From Micrasema longulum (taxonomy: Eukaryota > Arthropoda > Insecta > Trichoptera > Brachycentridae), in assembly GCA_022494885.1 (NCBI GenBank), contig JAGVSM010000907.1, positions 116,306 to 180,305 of the forward strand: a stretch of 64,000 bases of DNA, in the 5' to 3' direction. A program made the position numbers and the translations under genes. Below, piece after piece: positions 1 to 11,257 of the stretch (within the stretch, counting starts at the first letter, position 1; each line of letters begins with the position of its first letter). Under the pieces are notes generated by a model that was given only the letters and a program-made list of their open reading frames with translations, was not told where the DNA came from and ran no database searches.

Positions 1-1
1 A

Positions 2-528
2 GATTACTGCTCAACAATATTATTTTTAGCAAACGAAGGAAATTTAAATAAACTAGAAATTTTACAAAATAAAGCGATGAGAATAGTTCTTAAGAAAAAT
101 AAATATAGCAATGTAAAAAAAATGAGAGATGAACTAAAATGGTTATCTGTAAGAAGGAGACTTAAATTTAATATGTTGATATTTATACATAAATTTTTTT
201 CACGATAAATTACCAAAATATTTTAAGGATAAAGTTGTCTTAAACAAAAATTGTCATGAATATGCTACTAGACAAAAGGATAAAATAAGACTACCATTAT
301 TGAAAAGAGCTGAGTCGCAAAATTGTTTGATGTATAAGGGTTTAAAAATGTATGATGAGATGCCTGAATGTATGAAGAATGAAAAGTGTCTGAAAGAATT
401 TAAAAATAAATGTATAAGTTACTGTAAGGAAATGTAAATATATATAGATGATGTAAATGTACATAATAGTTTATATTAGTTTTAATATAAGCTAACTTAA
501 GAAATAAATAAAAAAAATTAAAAAAATA
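2..528 (+). mobile_element. 3' end of a CR1-like non-LTR retrotransposon (LINE)
   Basis: Reading from base 2, the frame opens DYCSTILFLANEG and continues LEILQNKAMRIVL, matching the region after the reverse transcriptase domain of CR1/Jockey-type LINEs. A frameshift in the T run at about 192-200 moves the frame; the next part reads HDKLPKYFKDKVV and runs to a stop at 435-437. An A-rich tail ending near 528 marks the 3' end. The element enters from outside the window, so only its C-terminal 145 residues or so are visible. It is inactive here because of the frameshift. Confidence 0.75.
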
Positions 529-720
529 TACGAGGGACGGTAGAGTGTTTCCTATGATTAGTTTTAATATTACGAATATAGAAAATATCAGACAGTCTAG
601 TTGGTCTGGAGGGGACACGGCAAGAAAGTAAATGAATTAGTTAGTTATAACACAATAAAGTATAAATAAATTTTATAAATAAAATAAACACATTAAATAT
701 ATACGTATGTCCAATATATG

Positions 721-1276
721 AATAAGAAAGACCCGAAAATATTTTTGTTGAGTCAAACTAATAACTAGTATCAAAATAAGCAATAATGCAATCAGAGGGT
801 TTTACCAGTATACCGACGATATTTGCATACGTAACCCGTTTTCGGCCGATATTAAAATGTTTTAGTAGAAGGCCTAAATAAAGGGGAAAAATAAATAATG
901 TGAGCTGTTGTTTAGTGAAAAACCGAGAAAATTCAGAATAGTAAATAACAGTTCTAAACTTTGTTTAAAAGCTCGGAGATTTTTACGACCTGACAGGCAA
1001 GTTAGTGCACAAACGAGAATTTTCCAGTATAGTTCCTAGATAATGAATTTGAAAGCTCTAGAAATTGAATTGGTGTCCATCTTCTGTCACAACTAATCTA
1101 TCGCAAAGAAGACTATTACTTAAGTGTCAGTTTCTATCAAACAACATATCAATATATCATTAATAACAATATATCGTCGGTATTCCGATAAAACCCCTAA
1201 ATGCATCATTGCCTATTCCGAGAAAAAATATTTTTAATGTTAGACTCAACAAAAGTCTTTTTCGGTCTTCCTTATT
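721..1276. mobile_element. Non-autonomous element with about 100-bp terminal inverted repeats
   Basis: The left arm 721-822 and right arm 1171-1276 are diverged reverse complements. Shared landmarks are aataag..agacc at the tip, tttgttgagtc, a gcaataatgca phrase, ggttttac/ccgataaaacc, and accgacgat at the inner end. The roughly 350-bp centre has no coding frame. The structure fits a MITE or foldback element. The target duplication and superfamily were not resolved. Confidence 0.6.
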
Positions 1277-1338
1277 TTATAAATCAATGGATATTGTCAA
1301 GTAAAAACCCTGAAAGGGAAAATTAAGTAGACGAGTCC

Positions 1339-1400
1339 GCCTCTAAGTGTAGTGGTTGGCGCGTTCGCTTACTATCCGAGGTCATGTCAACATAACATAC
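1339..1400 (+). repeat. tRNA-derived SINE, truncated head (family S1)
   Basis: The piece contains the A-box-like stretch aagtgtagtggttggcgcg and the following gttcgcttac. These match the copy at 1612-1850, but it stops before the B box. It lies about 270 bp upstream of the fuller copy in the same orientation. Confidence 0.55.
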
Positions 1401-1611
1401 TTTTTAGTAAATAAGCGTTTGACTTTTACGTACTAAAACAATATGTTATTATTTATCACTACCTCATTTCCCATATTACTTAACTTTGTGTCCGGGAGGT
1501 TAAAAAATACACATGTGTCTGAAATATAACCAGAATCCTGGACGAACGCTTTTGAGGCACTGGTTACTCTCAGGTAAAAAATCTAATAAAAAAATCAAGT
1601 GGAGGCAATTC

Positions 1612-1850
1612 CACCTCGAAGTGTAGTGGTTGGCGCGTTCGTTTACCATACTTGAGGTCCCGGATTTGATTCCTGGCAAGGTCTACATGAAATATTTTTT
1701 GGTGGAATACTGTAATATTTTATTGTCTCTGGACTGGTTCCTGAAGCATTAGACTGAGAACCATACTTTCAACGTAAAAAAATATTCAGATACGCTGTAT
1801 TTGGTGGACTAATGCAGCACCCTATGCACCAGCAGGTACAGATAATGGTT
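1612..1850 (+). repeat. tRNA-derived SINE (family S1)
   Basis: The tRNA-like head has an A-box region (gtgtagtggttggcgcg) and a B-box-like ggatttgattcctggc. A tRNA-unrelated body ends in agatacgctg...accctatgcacca. The same body and tail recur at 25076-25275 and 32915-33150, and in reverse near 51540 and 63435. SINEs of this type are transcribed by RNA polymerase III and mobilised by LINEs. Confidence 0.7.
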
Positions 1851-3479
1851 TGAAGATAATGAAAATAAATAAAAATAATCGATACTCAAAAATAAGTTAC
1901 ATTGAAATCTGTTTTTTTAATTTTTTTTATTGTTATTATTGATTTCACACTTATACAAACATTTCTAGTATATTTGCGTAATCAACGCTTGGCAATTTAT
2001 TCCAACCAAGCAACAAATTTTATTCAAACAGTTTACTTTTTTTTAAATCTAGAAACTTTTTATAAACGGTTTAAATGTAACATAGTTTATTTTAATTTGC
2101 GAAAAAAAAACATTTGTGTATTGTTTTGAATTATGTATAATGAATTGATTTGTGAGGCCTTTACGTATTAACAAACTGAAAATTACGGTCGTTTTTTTTC
2201 AACAAATATATCTTCTGCATATTTGATTCAACAAAAAAGTAAAAATCGTATTTAACGAGTAAAATAATTGTGGTTAGATAAATAAAAAGCAAAGCTTTTC
2301 TACAGAGCTATAGTCTGTTTGACTTTTAAAAAGCTGATTTATAAACTTAGAAGGGAGATCACATGACCCCGCCTAACCTTTAAAAAATGCTAATTGATGA
2401 AAAATATATGCAAAAGCATTCTTACTTTTAATTAGTTATTCCCAATGGCTTGAAGTCGTAACAAAAAACTTGAGTGTTAACATTAATTCAGTGTTTTCAA
2501 ACAAAAGCCGTTCTGTATATTGTAAATGTACATGCTACCGTATTATATTATTCCTCCCCTATGACTTCGGGGATTTTCCACAAGTTAAAAATGAATTTAT
2601 CGCCTATCGTAGACATATTCAAATAATAAAAAAAACAGACATTACGCCGTGAAATTAAACCCTGTAATGGTTACTGTTATTATCCTTCTGTGTATTCAAC
2701 AATGAAATAAAAACATTAGCTGACTGAAGTATACGAAGCGGACTTTACTTTTTGCCTCAACTGGACAATTACTGTAACACTTAGGTTGTTACATTGTAAA
2801 TTTCAAAACAACCTCTAATTTGCGAAATTATTTTTAAGGCCATTTTTTTTTAAAAATGGTTTTTCTTTTTACTATGTATTTAACTGTTTTGTTTTTAATA
2901 TAAATATGTTTTTGCTATACACATCTAAATATTTTACTGTATTTTTTACTACGTATTTACTGGGTTTTTAAATATGTATTTTACTTTGTCTTTTACTATG
3001 TCTTCTACCATGTTTCTTACAATGTTTTTTGTTTTTACTGTGTATTTTACTGGGTTTTTTTTTATTTTTTTATTTAATAGCATAATTATACATTTTTACA
3101 ATTTAAAAAAAAATTCACTTGTTATATTTTTTACTAAAACTAAAATCCCACTTAGCCACTTTTTGTAGCTTGTTGGTGAAGATTATATTTATACTGACTT
3201 AATAGACTTAATATTTACATTTATAAAAACAATGAATAACAAATAAAAATTAACAGCCGGAAAGATCAGAATAAACATGTTTATACAAATAATAATATAT
3301 AAATTTATTTTTTAAATACAAGAAAATATATGAAAAATTAAAATATTTACACCTAAGCTACTATTCATATATAAACTCTTGATCGAGTAGCCACTTTCTT
3401 ATTTTGCTCTTGTTATAATGTGAGTTAAATTTAAGTTCTTTTGGCAAATAACCCTAGTTAATAATATTAACGAAACTCT

Positions 3480-4215
3480 TTTCTTTATTTCTGGCAGTAG
3501 GTTGAAAAAAGTATCAATCCTTGGTTGCGCGAGTGGTTGAAGGGATGAGTGGTTTGTGGCTGGATGGACCGCCAGTGGACGAAGGTCCACCTACCCTACC
3601 CATCCTGTGATCTCCCAACTTTCAATGTTTGTTATTCTCCTCGTCTCTATGGCCATGGGTAGCTACAGTTGCTATGGGAACAATTTTCTATATCCATAGC
3701 AACCAACATCAACAATCACATTTTTTCTCTTTCTGATAAATTCTGCCAACTACCGCATGTTCATAATTTTATCTGCCCGCATCTGCTCGTCCTATAATCA
3801 TCTGCCCGCATCTGAACATCTTTACATCATCTGACCGCCGCTCCGCCACATTCATCTTTATATTCTGCAAATAACTATAGTGAAAGTGCCGTGTTCACCA
3901 AAAAAGGAAAAAAAACTACCCAGAAGCCAGGACTTGGATATATCATCCGGATTCCTGTCCCTGATTCTCTTTCCTGTCTTCGTAAAGGTAGGATTTTTGT
4001 TTGCTGTGGTTTGTTTAGCCGCATACTGTTTTTTTTCGTATTTCCCATCTCCGCGCAACGCACCTTTTTCTTTCCCCGCAAAAATTAACACAGATCAACG
4101 ATTCAGACAAATAATATCCACGCAAATTATAATCGCCACCCCAATCCTATTTATGAATGTCGCGGAGAATTTTTCGCTTATTGATAGTTCCTGGAGGATG
4201 AAATTTGTGCGTTTT
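3480..4215. other. Moderately GC-rich block of unknown origin
   Basis: The block is richer in G+C than its surroundings and pyrimidine-rich on the plus strand. It contains atctgcccgcatctg twice, 29 bp apart (3771 and 3800). A 151-codon plus-strand frame starting at 3880 has a hydrophobic N-terminal part but no recognisable domain, and it runs into the hAT element at 4224, so I do not call it a gene. It could be part of an LTR or a unique intronic element. Confidence 0.3.
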
Positions 4216-4223
4216 GTTTACAG

Positions 4224-5005
4224 CAGTGTTTCCCAAGGTAGACCTCAGAGGTGGGGCACCACGCTTCAGAGATGGACTCGTTGGCATTCCACATATAAAG
4301 GGGAATACTTATCGGTCATACAAAAAAATGCCTGAGATGTACAAAATTGAAGTTTACTCCAAATTATACTTAAAATAGAAAGAAACTCGTTACACTTTCA
4401 ATAATTATCTAAAAACACAGAAACTGTGCAGGATGTAGGAGTAATGGCATGTATTTGCGAAGAAACTAACACAAAGTATCCTAATATTACTTTGCATGCC
4501 AGAAAATTATTATTACCCTTTCCCTTATCGTATTTGGTGAAATGTGGTTTCAGTGCCATAAGCGATTTACTCATTAAAAAACGAAATCGATTGGATATAA
4601 CTAATAGAAGTATAGGGGAACCTAAGACTGAAATTAACTAAGTTAGATACGGACGTCAAATTTCTTTGTAGCAAGCGTAACTAAATTTAATCATGAATTA
4701 GACGTCAAGATATGTGTGTTTGTACTCAATTTCAATTGTCACTTGTGTTTTATTGTTGTTTTCATTTTAATTTTATTCTACTTAATTACATTTTCAATTT
4801 GTGTTTTGTAATCATTTCAGTTATAATATATACACATATTAAAATAGGTTTTATTTCATTTCATTAGAAGTTCATATGTTAACAAACACATAACAATATG
4901 ATTTGAAAATTTACCTGCTGTTTAGTTAAAAAAGATGCCGGTGGGGCATCTGACTTTGGAAAAGACTACGGTGCAGCATGGCATAATAAAGGCTGGGAAA
5001 TACTG
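4224..5005. mobile_element. hAT DNA transposon relic with 8-bp target duplication
   Basis: The left end is CAGTGTTTCCCA (4224) and the right end is TGGGAAATACTG (ending 5005), an inverted pair matching at 11 of 12 positions. The 8-bp direct repeat gtttacag flanks both sides perfectly (4216-4223 and 5006-5013), which is the hallmark of hAT insertion. At 782 bp it is far too short to be autonomous and is an internal-deletion derivative. Confidence 0.9.
4426..4641 (+). pseudogene. hAT transposase C-terminal remnant (dimerisation region)
   Basis: Inside the 782-bp hAT element this frame reads ARKLLLPFPLSYLVKCGFSA and then DLLIKKRNRLDIT. The L-PFP-SYLVE/K-CGFSA-DLL-KKRN-LDI pattern is the C-terminal dimerisation block of Buster/ZBED-type hAT transposases. 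The BED finger and catalytic domain are missing, so this is a fragment left by internal deletion and not a functional protein. Confidence 0.75.
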
Positions 5006-6175
5006 GTTTACAGAAACCTATATAAACAGATTTTATGGAATATATTCGATATAAGAACTTAATTGATTGATGGTATTAAATTATAGGTTCGATGAATAGA
5101 TATTATTTCATTAAGAATAATATGTATTGACAGGCCTATTTTTGCTAACGTGTTTAATAATCCCCTTGCCAACATATTGGCTACACAGGGAAAAAACCGT
5201 TAGTTGAAACTTGCTTATTTTCTGCCGGGGCTGATCCTTCTGTTTCCTTAGAGAATACGAAATAATTACAGGGAATTTACTGCGGAAATACCCAATAATC
5301 GAATTAAACCAAATAGTCAATTTATCGACCCATCCCGAAAAATTACAGAGGTACAGACTAAATTCATTAAAAGCAAAACTCAATTACTTAACGATGTAGA
5401 ATACAGTCGATGTTTCAACTAGATCGAGTTACTCGTAGGGCGTTCTATTTTACTTTTTTCACTCGCTAAATAGTGCTTGAATTGAGAATGTTCAAATTCG
5501 TACTGAGACCTGCTAGGAATTTGAGCAACTTATTTATTTTCGAAACCTTATTTCCTTTTCCTCAAAAGTCAAGTCGAATGTTGCTCCCCGCAATTCAATG
5601 TTCACATTCAATATCGGAAAAGTAGACAAAATAATTTAAGGATTCTACAAATTGGGATTCGGAGGCACCAACGAAGATATTGATATATTTAGTAATTTGA
5701 TGAACTGAATAAATTTTATAGAACTGGTTGATTTAAAAGTTTTGGGAAACTCGATTTTGTATAATTTAAAAGATAAACGACAACTGATGTGATTCATTCG
5801 GAACTTTTTTTTATCAAGTTTGTTTGAGTTATTACAACTATTATATATGTTGATTTATTACTATAAAATGTTCATTTTCAAAGACAATGTCGTTTGGTTC
5901 ATGCAAAAATACATTCTTAAATCACCAAAAAAAAAGACCTAAATATTTTTCTATTATTTTTAGGATCTTGATAGAAATCGAACCTGGAACTCCTGGAAGA
6001 GGCGTTCGAAGAAGAATTGTTTATATTTTAATATTTCTTGACTTAAATTTTAACAAGAAAGTTTCGAAAGTAGATATAATATTTTTTTTTTAATAATCCA
6101 TTTCTTAACAAGTTCTTTCTTGTACCCTTTCCAATATAATTACAAGTTTTAATTTTTTTTGTGATTACGTACCAA

Positions 6176-6250
6176 CACACAAGCACCCTCTCCCTCATTC
6201 GTTCCCACACGCACATGCACCCTCTCCCTCATTCATTCACGCATACACGC
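6176..6250. repeat. caccctctccctcatt short tandem repeat
   Basis: Phrases of the form caccctctccctcattc appear twice with acacacgcac spacers. A matching reverse-complement block with gaatgagggagag lies at 24725-24790. Both sit beside a gctgtaaaaatcccaaataaaa motif (6411 and, inverted, about 24545-24585), so they belong to one dispersed repeat with a microsatellite inside it. Confidence 0.55.
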
Positions 6251-6445
6251 GTGAATGTTCACATATGTGAATGTTCACATACACATACATGAATACATAC
6301 GTCACTTACATACAATTACGTAAACTCTTTTCTTATACATTATGTATTATTAGATTAACAGTGAATTTTTTAATTGGCTAATATATTTTTACTTATTTTT
6401 TCATTTAATAGCTGTAAAAATCCCAAATAAAATATAATAAAATTA

Positions 6446-6600
6446 ATGGTGAGGAAATGGGTGAGACAGCTCAATGAAGGTCGTGATAATGCGCAAGACG
6501 TCAAACGAAGTTGGCATCCATCTTTGATTATTGATGAACTAATTCGTGAAGTTGAAGAAAAAAATAAAAAAACGAAAGTTTACAATAATATCTGGTCTCT
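6446..6600 (+). pseudogene. mariner transposase N-terminal remnant
   Basis: The frame reads MVRKWVRQLNEGRDNAQDVK and then PSLIIDELIREVEEK, matching the helix-turn-helix part of mariner transposases (KWV..F.EGR, ..RSGRPS, DL...V). The match stops near 6600 and no catalytic triad follows. A short decayed fragment. Confidence 0.65.
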
Positions 6601-6877
6601 TTATGGAATTTCCACAAAAACTGGATTTTGGAAAACCATATTATGTTCTTAATAAAGAACACAAAAACCACATCGCAGCCGGCTAACTTATGAAAGCACA
6701 CGGCATATGAAAAATAAATACCATAAGTGGGAGTTATGTAGATTAATAGTTTATGGTCTAAAGTTTTTTCCACAATTTTATTTGACCTGTCAAATGGAAC
6801 TCACTTTAAACCTCGTAGTTTTGACGCGGATACTTATTTTAAAACTTAATCGTTTATCATTATTTCAACGTTTTTAC

Positions 6878-7091
6878 CTGTTGCAGACTCAAACTGGTGA
6901 CCAGCACCTGACCAGAGCGCCGCACGCGGTCCAGCCCCACGGGACCGAACCCGTAGCAGAAGATGGCCGCTAGCATTACCAACAGTTGGGCAGTGGAGAC
7001 CCAGTACGTGAAGTAAGGCCTGTAGTCTCTCATGTCGTCCAGCTGCTTTTTCACGGGAGCACGCAGCGCCACTGACTTACGCACCGAGCGG
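6878..7091 (-). CDS. iRhom exon carrying the first transmembrane helix
   Basis: This 214-bp exon has acceptor tttctag and donor GTAAAAAC. It starts with one base that completes a Gly codon split from the 11258-11471 exon and ends on a codon boundary (CAA CAG), giving 71 codons. The peptide begins RSVRKSVALRAPVKKQLDDM, then DYRPYFTYWVSTAQ, a hydrophobic helix (LLVMLAAIFCYGFGPVGL), and RRSGQVLVTSLSLQQ. The D-Y/H-RPYFTYW motif followed by a helix and YG.GP.G is the hallmark start of the first membrane segment in iRhom proteins, as in Drosophila rhomboid-5 and vertebrate RHBDF1/2. True rhomboid proteases do not have it. The luminal iRhom homology domain and remaining helices are expected on lower coordinates beyond the window. 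This is the strongest protein identification here. Confidence 0.9.
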
Positions 7092-7394
7092 CTAGAAATA
7101 AAAAATCGTATTATATTTCATAGTTTTTTCATACACTTTATTTAATTTGTATTTACACCTTCGGATAGTAGACGCACTGTATCTGAATTATGCTTTTTAC
7201 ATAAATTATTAAATAATAAAGTAGACTCTTTTAACCTACTCTCCAAAATTCATCTTAACGTCACCTTTCGTGTGACAAGAAATAAGTATTTATTCTATCT
7301 GCCAGTCTGTAGCATTAATTATGCACAACACTCTTTCCTTTATCGTCCTTGCTCTAACTTTAATGCTTTTTTTCATCTATTGATATATTTTACA

Positions 7395-7790
7395 TGCCCC
7401 TTAATTTATTTAAAAATTAATTAAGACTCAATATTTCTGGCTGCGATACGATCCCACTTACTATTTAATGATGCTCACACTTACACACACCTGAACACTT
7501 ACTTAACTCACATAAACACACATCTACACTTACTCCTATACAAATACACATAAACACACCCCTTTGTTGTAACACAATTTAATAATATTTAGAAACTTCA
7601 CTAGTCTGTCTTTAAACCGTATTTTTAAAAAAATCGGCAAAAGGTCTCTGGAAAATATTGGCCATTCATTTAATAAACTGCCCGATGATCTAAAACACGA
7701 AAAGTCGAATAGCAAATCCAAATGTGTCGCAATTAAAAAATATTACTTAATTCTTTTTGATAGGGATAATTATAAATGTAATTTATTTAG
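7395..7790 (+). mobile_element. LINE-like C-terminal fragment (repeat family E)
   Basis: The first part (tttctggctgcgatacgatc, then ttgttgtaacacaattt at 7558) is duplicated at 37986-38225. The second part reads in frame as SLENIGHSFNKLPDDLKHEK, resembling the -N-LP-D-K- terminus of CR1/Jockey LINE proteins. The pieces are frameshifted and not functional. Confidence 0.45.
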
Positions 7791-8000
7791 ATGGTGTAAA
7801 GTACTGTGTTTTATGTTTCTGGTGTTGTGTTTTCTTACTATTTCGGATGTATTAACTATGTATGAGATTATATATTGTCACAAAAACGTTTTTTTTTTAT
7901 GTACGGTCCCAATTTTTTAAAATAAATCATGGAAGTATAATATCTACTATATGTTTTACACGTTTTATTAATAATTAAAAAAAAAAAATTAAAAATGTAG

Positions 8001-8352
8001 AAATCCGTACATTATGTGAGGCTGAGGTAAGCATTATCGACAAAATCAAGGCAGCTCTGCGCTGGTTTGGACATGTAGAGCGAATGGACTGCGAAAGATC
8101 GACTAAGAATATTTGCAGTACGAATGTTGATGGATAGAGATATAGAGGAAGACCGAAAAAGAAATGGCATGACCAAATCCAACTAATACTTGAAGATGTA
8201 CATGAAAATCAGAAAAATCGGCGAGCGTGCATGAGAAAATGTATAAATGTAGAGAACGGTAGATCTGTATGTAATGATAGAGTGATGTGGCGTTCTATCC
8301 TCTCTGCCTACCCTTACGGGAAAACAGTGTGATGGTTTGCTTGTTGGTTTGT
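8001..8352 (+). mobile_element. RTE-like LINE 3' fragment
   Basis: The frame encodes EIRTLCEAE..IDKIKAALRWFGHVERMD, an in-frame stop after NVDG, then RGRPKKKWHDQIQ and WRSILSAYPYGKT. This is the C-terminal end of the same family as the better copy at 39666-40581. It ends in tgatggtttgcttgttggtttgttt-like GTTT repeats, the usual simple 3' end of this family. Confidence 0.8.
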
Positions 8353-8789
8353 TTATGTGCATGAAAATGTGTATAAAAATTTAAGATATCTTCATCGGTA
8401 ACCTGTAATTGAACATTGTATGACCAAAAAAATGTATGTTTATTGTATTTTTCATACGGACAATTTAATTTTACCTTACATATAACATTAAATATAACTA
8501 TTATCTTTTTATTGTAATACGGACCGGAGCAGCTCAAAACTCTCTATTAGAAAAAGCGATCGATACATTTTTATATAAATTCGATATGGACTTGTTCAAT
8601 TCTACTCAGCTCTCCGCTACAAACGGAGACTGAGTCTCATTGATATTAATAATGATTAGCCTTTTAAATATTTTTATCCCGACTAAATCCACTTCCATAA
8701 CTCACGTAACATACTCTACATTCCACAGACTTTATTCCACGTACCACACGCCACACTCAATACACCACACTCTAAACTCACAAAACAAT

Positions 8790-9092
8790 CAACAATATTT
8801 TGAGTTTGTCAACATTTTTGTACACAAGGACTGGATTCAACTCCCTAGGGAGCCGTTAATATCAACATTTAACAACAGAGATGAAGAACAATTAAGATAA
8901 GGTAATATAAGTCTAGGCATTTACAGGGATTATGCCCTGTCATTGGCTAGTTTAAGTGGCCAATTTGCACACTGTGTAAAATTCACCACTCTGCCCATAT
9001 TTGAACATTTATATTCCTTCAATTCTTTATGTTTGTGAACTTAAACCAGGCAGTGACAGGTTATAAGCCCTGTAGATGCCTAGACTTCTATA
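8790..9092 (+). mobile_element. Palindromic foldback/MITE (family A)
   Basis: Landmarks in order are caacaatattttgag, aaggactggattcaactccc, aacagagatgaagaac, aggcatttacaggg, tgtcattggct, a short centre, and the reverse set gacaggttataagccctgta...tgcctagactt. The two halves are reverse complements, so the element is a long imperfect palindrome. Relatives occur at 13833, 14362, 28640, 37785, 47436, 51895, 60285 and 63613. Confidence 0.75.
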
Positions 9093-9098
9093 TAACGC

Positions 9099-9141
9099 GT
9101 GCGTAGTCAACTCGATATGGAATATCGAGTTGACTACGCAC
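9099..9141. repeat. Perfect 20-bp hairpin with 3-nt loop
   Basis: The arms gtgcgtagtcaactcgatat (9099-9118) and its exact reverse complement (9122-9141) are separated by gga. It lies seven bases after the family A element ends. Confidence 0.9.
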
Positions 9142-10759
9142 TGAAATGAAAATAATTACGGCGCATCTTTGATAAATTTTAATATAGAATCACTACAAAA
9201 AAGGCGCCTTACGTGGTATTCAATTTTTCTTTTCAAAATTCTAAATAATATAGTTGATTTGCCGTATCTTTTACTAAACATTGGTTTCCGTTGTCCTCTT
9301 TACTATACCAGATTAAATTCTCTTTTTTAAAAACCAACTTGTAAAAACAATTTTACCTCGAATTCATTCATTAGACGTACCTGTAGAAATTTGAATGGAC
9401 TCAGTATTCATGTAGACATTTTTAACTGCACGTTGCATTTGTACATGTGGTTTATTATTTTGGATAGTTGCTGAATGTGCATCTTGAGTGGTTTATGCTA
9501 CGTATATGTGCCGCATGTAATGTATATGTTTGTGTATGTTTTATATGTGCGTTCATGTGTTTGTGCGTTCATGTGTTTGTGCGTGAATGGCTCGGAGTGT
9601 GCACTCGGTATTTTTATTTATTCTAATTTATTACCAATGATAGCCTCCATGGAAAAAGCAAATGTTAACTATTATATATTCTTATCTCACATGAATTTCA
9701 TATTTATTTAGATTTTTTTGTCACTTTTAATGTTTATATCTTTTGCATAATTTATGAAAACTTAATTGGTCTTTTTATGTTAAAAAATTGTTGTTTTTAA
9801 CACTTATTATGTATGTTTTCTGAATAAAATTACTTTCTCTAAATTGTTCTTCATCTCTGTTGTAATATGTTGATATCACAAAACAATGACAAAAAAAAAA
9901 ATCATATGTTCTTCATTCTCATTACATCTTGTTGTCGTCGTTAAAAATTTGTATTGTCCGAAATTGTATTTATGTATTTATTTATTCTTTGACAATTTCT
10001 GTATCAATTTTTTCAATTAAAAATAATGTCCTTTGTCGAGTGAAATATTTTACATTATTTTGAAACCTGTGCTAAATATACATTAGACAAAATTTAACTT
10101 TTAACTTTCTAAAAAAACTAACAAATAAAAAAACTTTTCAACCCACTCCATTATCCACTTCTTGATAGAAAATTTATACTATGTAGATACTTATCGATGA
10201 GGAAGTTCAACGCCTCTTTTTGTTATTTTTTAATTTATTTTATTTTATTTAAGTGTATTGTTGTGCACTCAGTACTATATTGGTATAATTACAGTGATAT
10301 TATTACAAAAAAAACTTAAACCTAACACAAATCAAATTACGTACACAACACAATATATAATACAATTTCTGAACAGGACAACAAAATGTGACGAGAATAC
10401 GTTTAACACGTGACTCCATTTGTGTTGGTATCTCCATAGTTTTGAATAAGGAGTGTGATTTATGAAGTGATTTGGGTAAAATACGGTTTATTTTATTTCC
10501 AATTTTTTTTCAAAAAGAGACTAAATATTAATATTATTAATAGAGGCTAAATATTATTATTGTAAATGAGACTCAGCTTCTATTTGTAGATGAGAGCTGA
10601 GTCGTTAAATAAGTCAAAATCGTACATCTTCTCAAATTTTGAGAAATGACTAATTGTTCTTCCTAATAGAGAATTCCTAAGAGGAGGGGAATATTAAAAT
10701 TGATTTGTTAATAAACTGTCAAACTAAGCCAAAAAAAAAATTAAAATATTTTTTTGTCC

Positions 10760-11045
10760 CGTATTATCAGCACTATGACTTTTTGAAGTGATGTAATTTT
10801 GAAATTACTCCGCCAGGGAGGTCACAAGTCCTAGTCAGTGAGCTCTGCTGATTGGTGTGTGAAAACTAACACCGCTTGATTCAAAAGAACTTGTGACGTA
10901 ATTCAATGTAGTTTTTTTAAAAAAAAAAATATTCCTTTTCGAGATACTTCGCCGTAAAATTAAATGTCCCAATTTTTACCGCGCGTAAGGAAATATTTTT
11001 TATACCCAATTTCCTGTACCACTGAACTTCCTCATTTTCCTCACG
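10760..11045 (+). repeat. Dispersed repeat family F (GACGTCA-type)
   Basis: The repeat starts cgtattatcagcactatga, passes through gaaattactc, gagctct.ctgattggt, a cttgtgacgta site and ttcgagatacttcgcc, and ends tttttaccgcgcgtaagg...caatttcctg. The same order of blocks appears at 37300-37605 and 58998-59325, and in reverse at 54290-54625 and 51360-51500. It has no coding capacity. Confidence 0.7.
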
Positions 11046-11257
11046 GACAATAAAAGTAGGTTGTACACTCGAGTAGTAGACCAGTCATATTTGACCGAAA
11101 GTCGTGTTCATTTTTAATTGTTATTATGCAGCATCAGGGTGATGCGTCTAGTAAATCTGGTATTTGTGCTTTGTGTCTTGGGAGATGTGTAAAGTCGTGC
11201 GCGAGAGGTGCAAAACTCGTCAAGTCACCGACAGTAAGTACAGCATTATTCACGCAC

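Larger units (their letters stand above)
1..6877 (-). other. iRhom intron 3' of the TM1 exon (partial), repeat-filled
   Basis: No further iRhom exon was recognised below 6878, so this stretch is read as intron running off the window. It holds the repeats listed separately. The unassigned parts (about 530-720, 1277-1610, 1860-3480, 5010-6170) are AT-rich with poly-T/poly-A runs, and nothing coding was seen in them. In 2840-3110, ctatgtatttta-like phrases recur as low-complexity sequence. Confidence 0.55.
8604..10602. mobile_element. Element with long inverted arms about 2 kb apart
   Basis: The left arm 8604-8661 (actcagctct...gagtctcat then aataatgattagcc) and the right arm 10545-10602 are diverged reverse complements. 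Weaker similarity extends outward (ctctattag near 8546 and its reverse near 10660). Each arm contains its own small hairpin (ctccg/cggag at the left). The interior has been invaded by a foldback element at 8790-9092. Coding capacity is not recognisable. Confidence 0.5.
7092..11257 (-). other. iRhom intron of 4.2 kb
   Basis: The interval lies between two phased iRhom exons (donor at 11257 on the minus strand, acceptor at 7092). Its contents are LINE tails, one RTE-like fragment, a long-inverted-repeat element, a foldback element and a GACGTCA-family repeat, all annotated separately. The remainder (about 9142-10540) is AT-rich, with a small tgcgttcatgtgtt tandem at about 9547-9590 and no recognisable gene. 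Confidence 0.75.

Noticed and set aside
3880..4335. 151-codon plus-strand frame with hydrophobic N terminus
   Set aside because: It crosses the left boundary of the hAT element at 4224 and its target duplication, so it is not one evolutionary unit. No domain is recognised.
6176..6300. CRISPR-like array from repeated caccctctccctcatt units
   Set aside because: Spacers are themselves simple repeats, units are irregular, and the context is an insect intron; it is a microsatellite.
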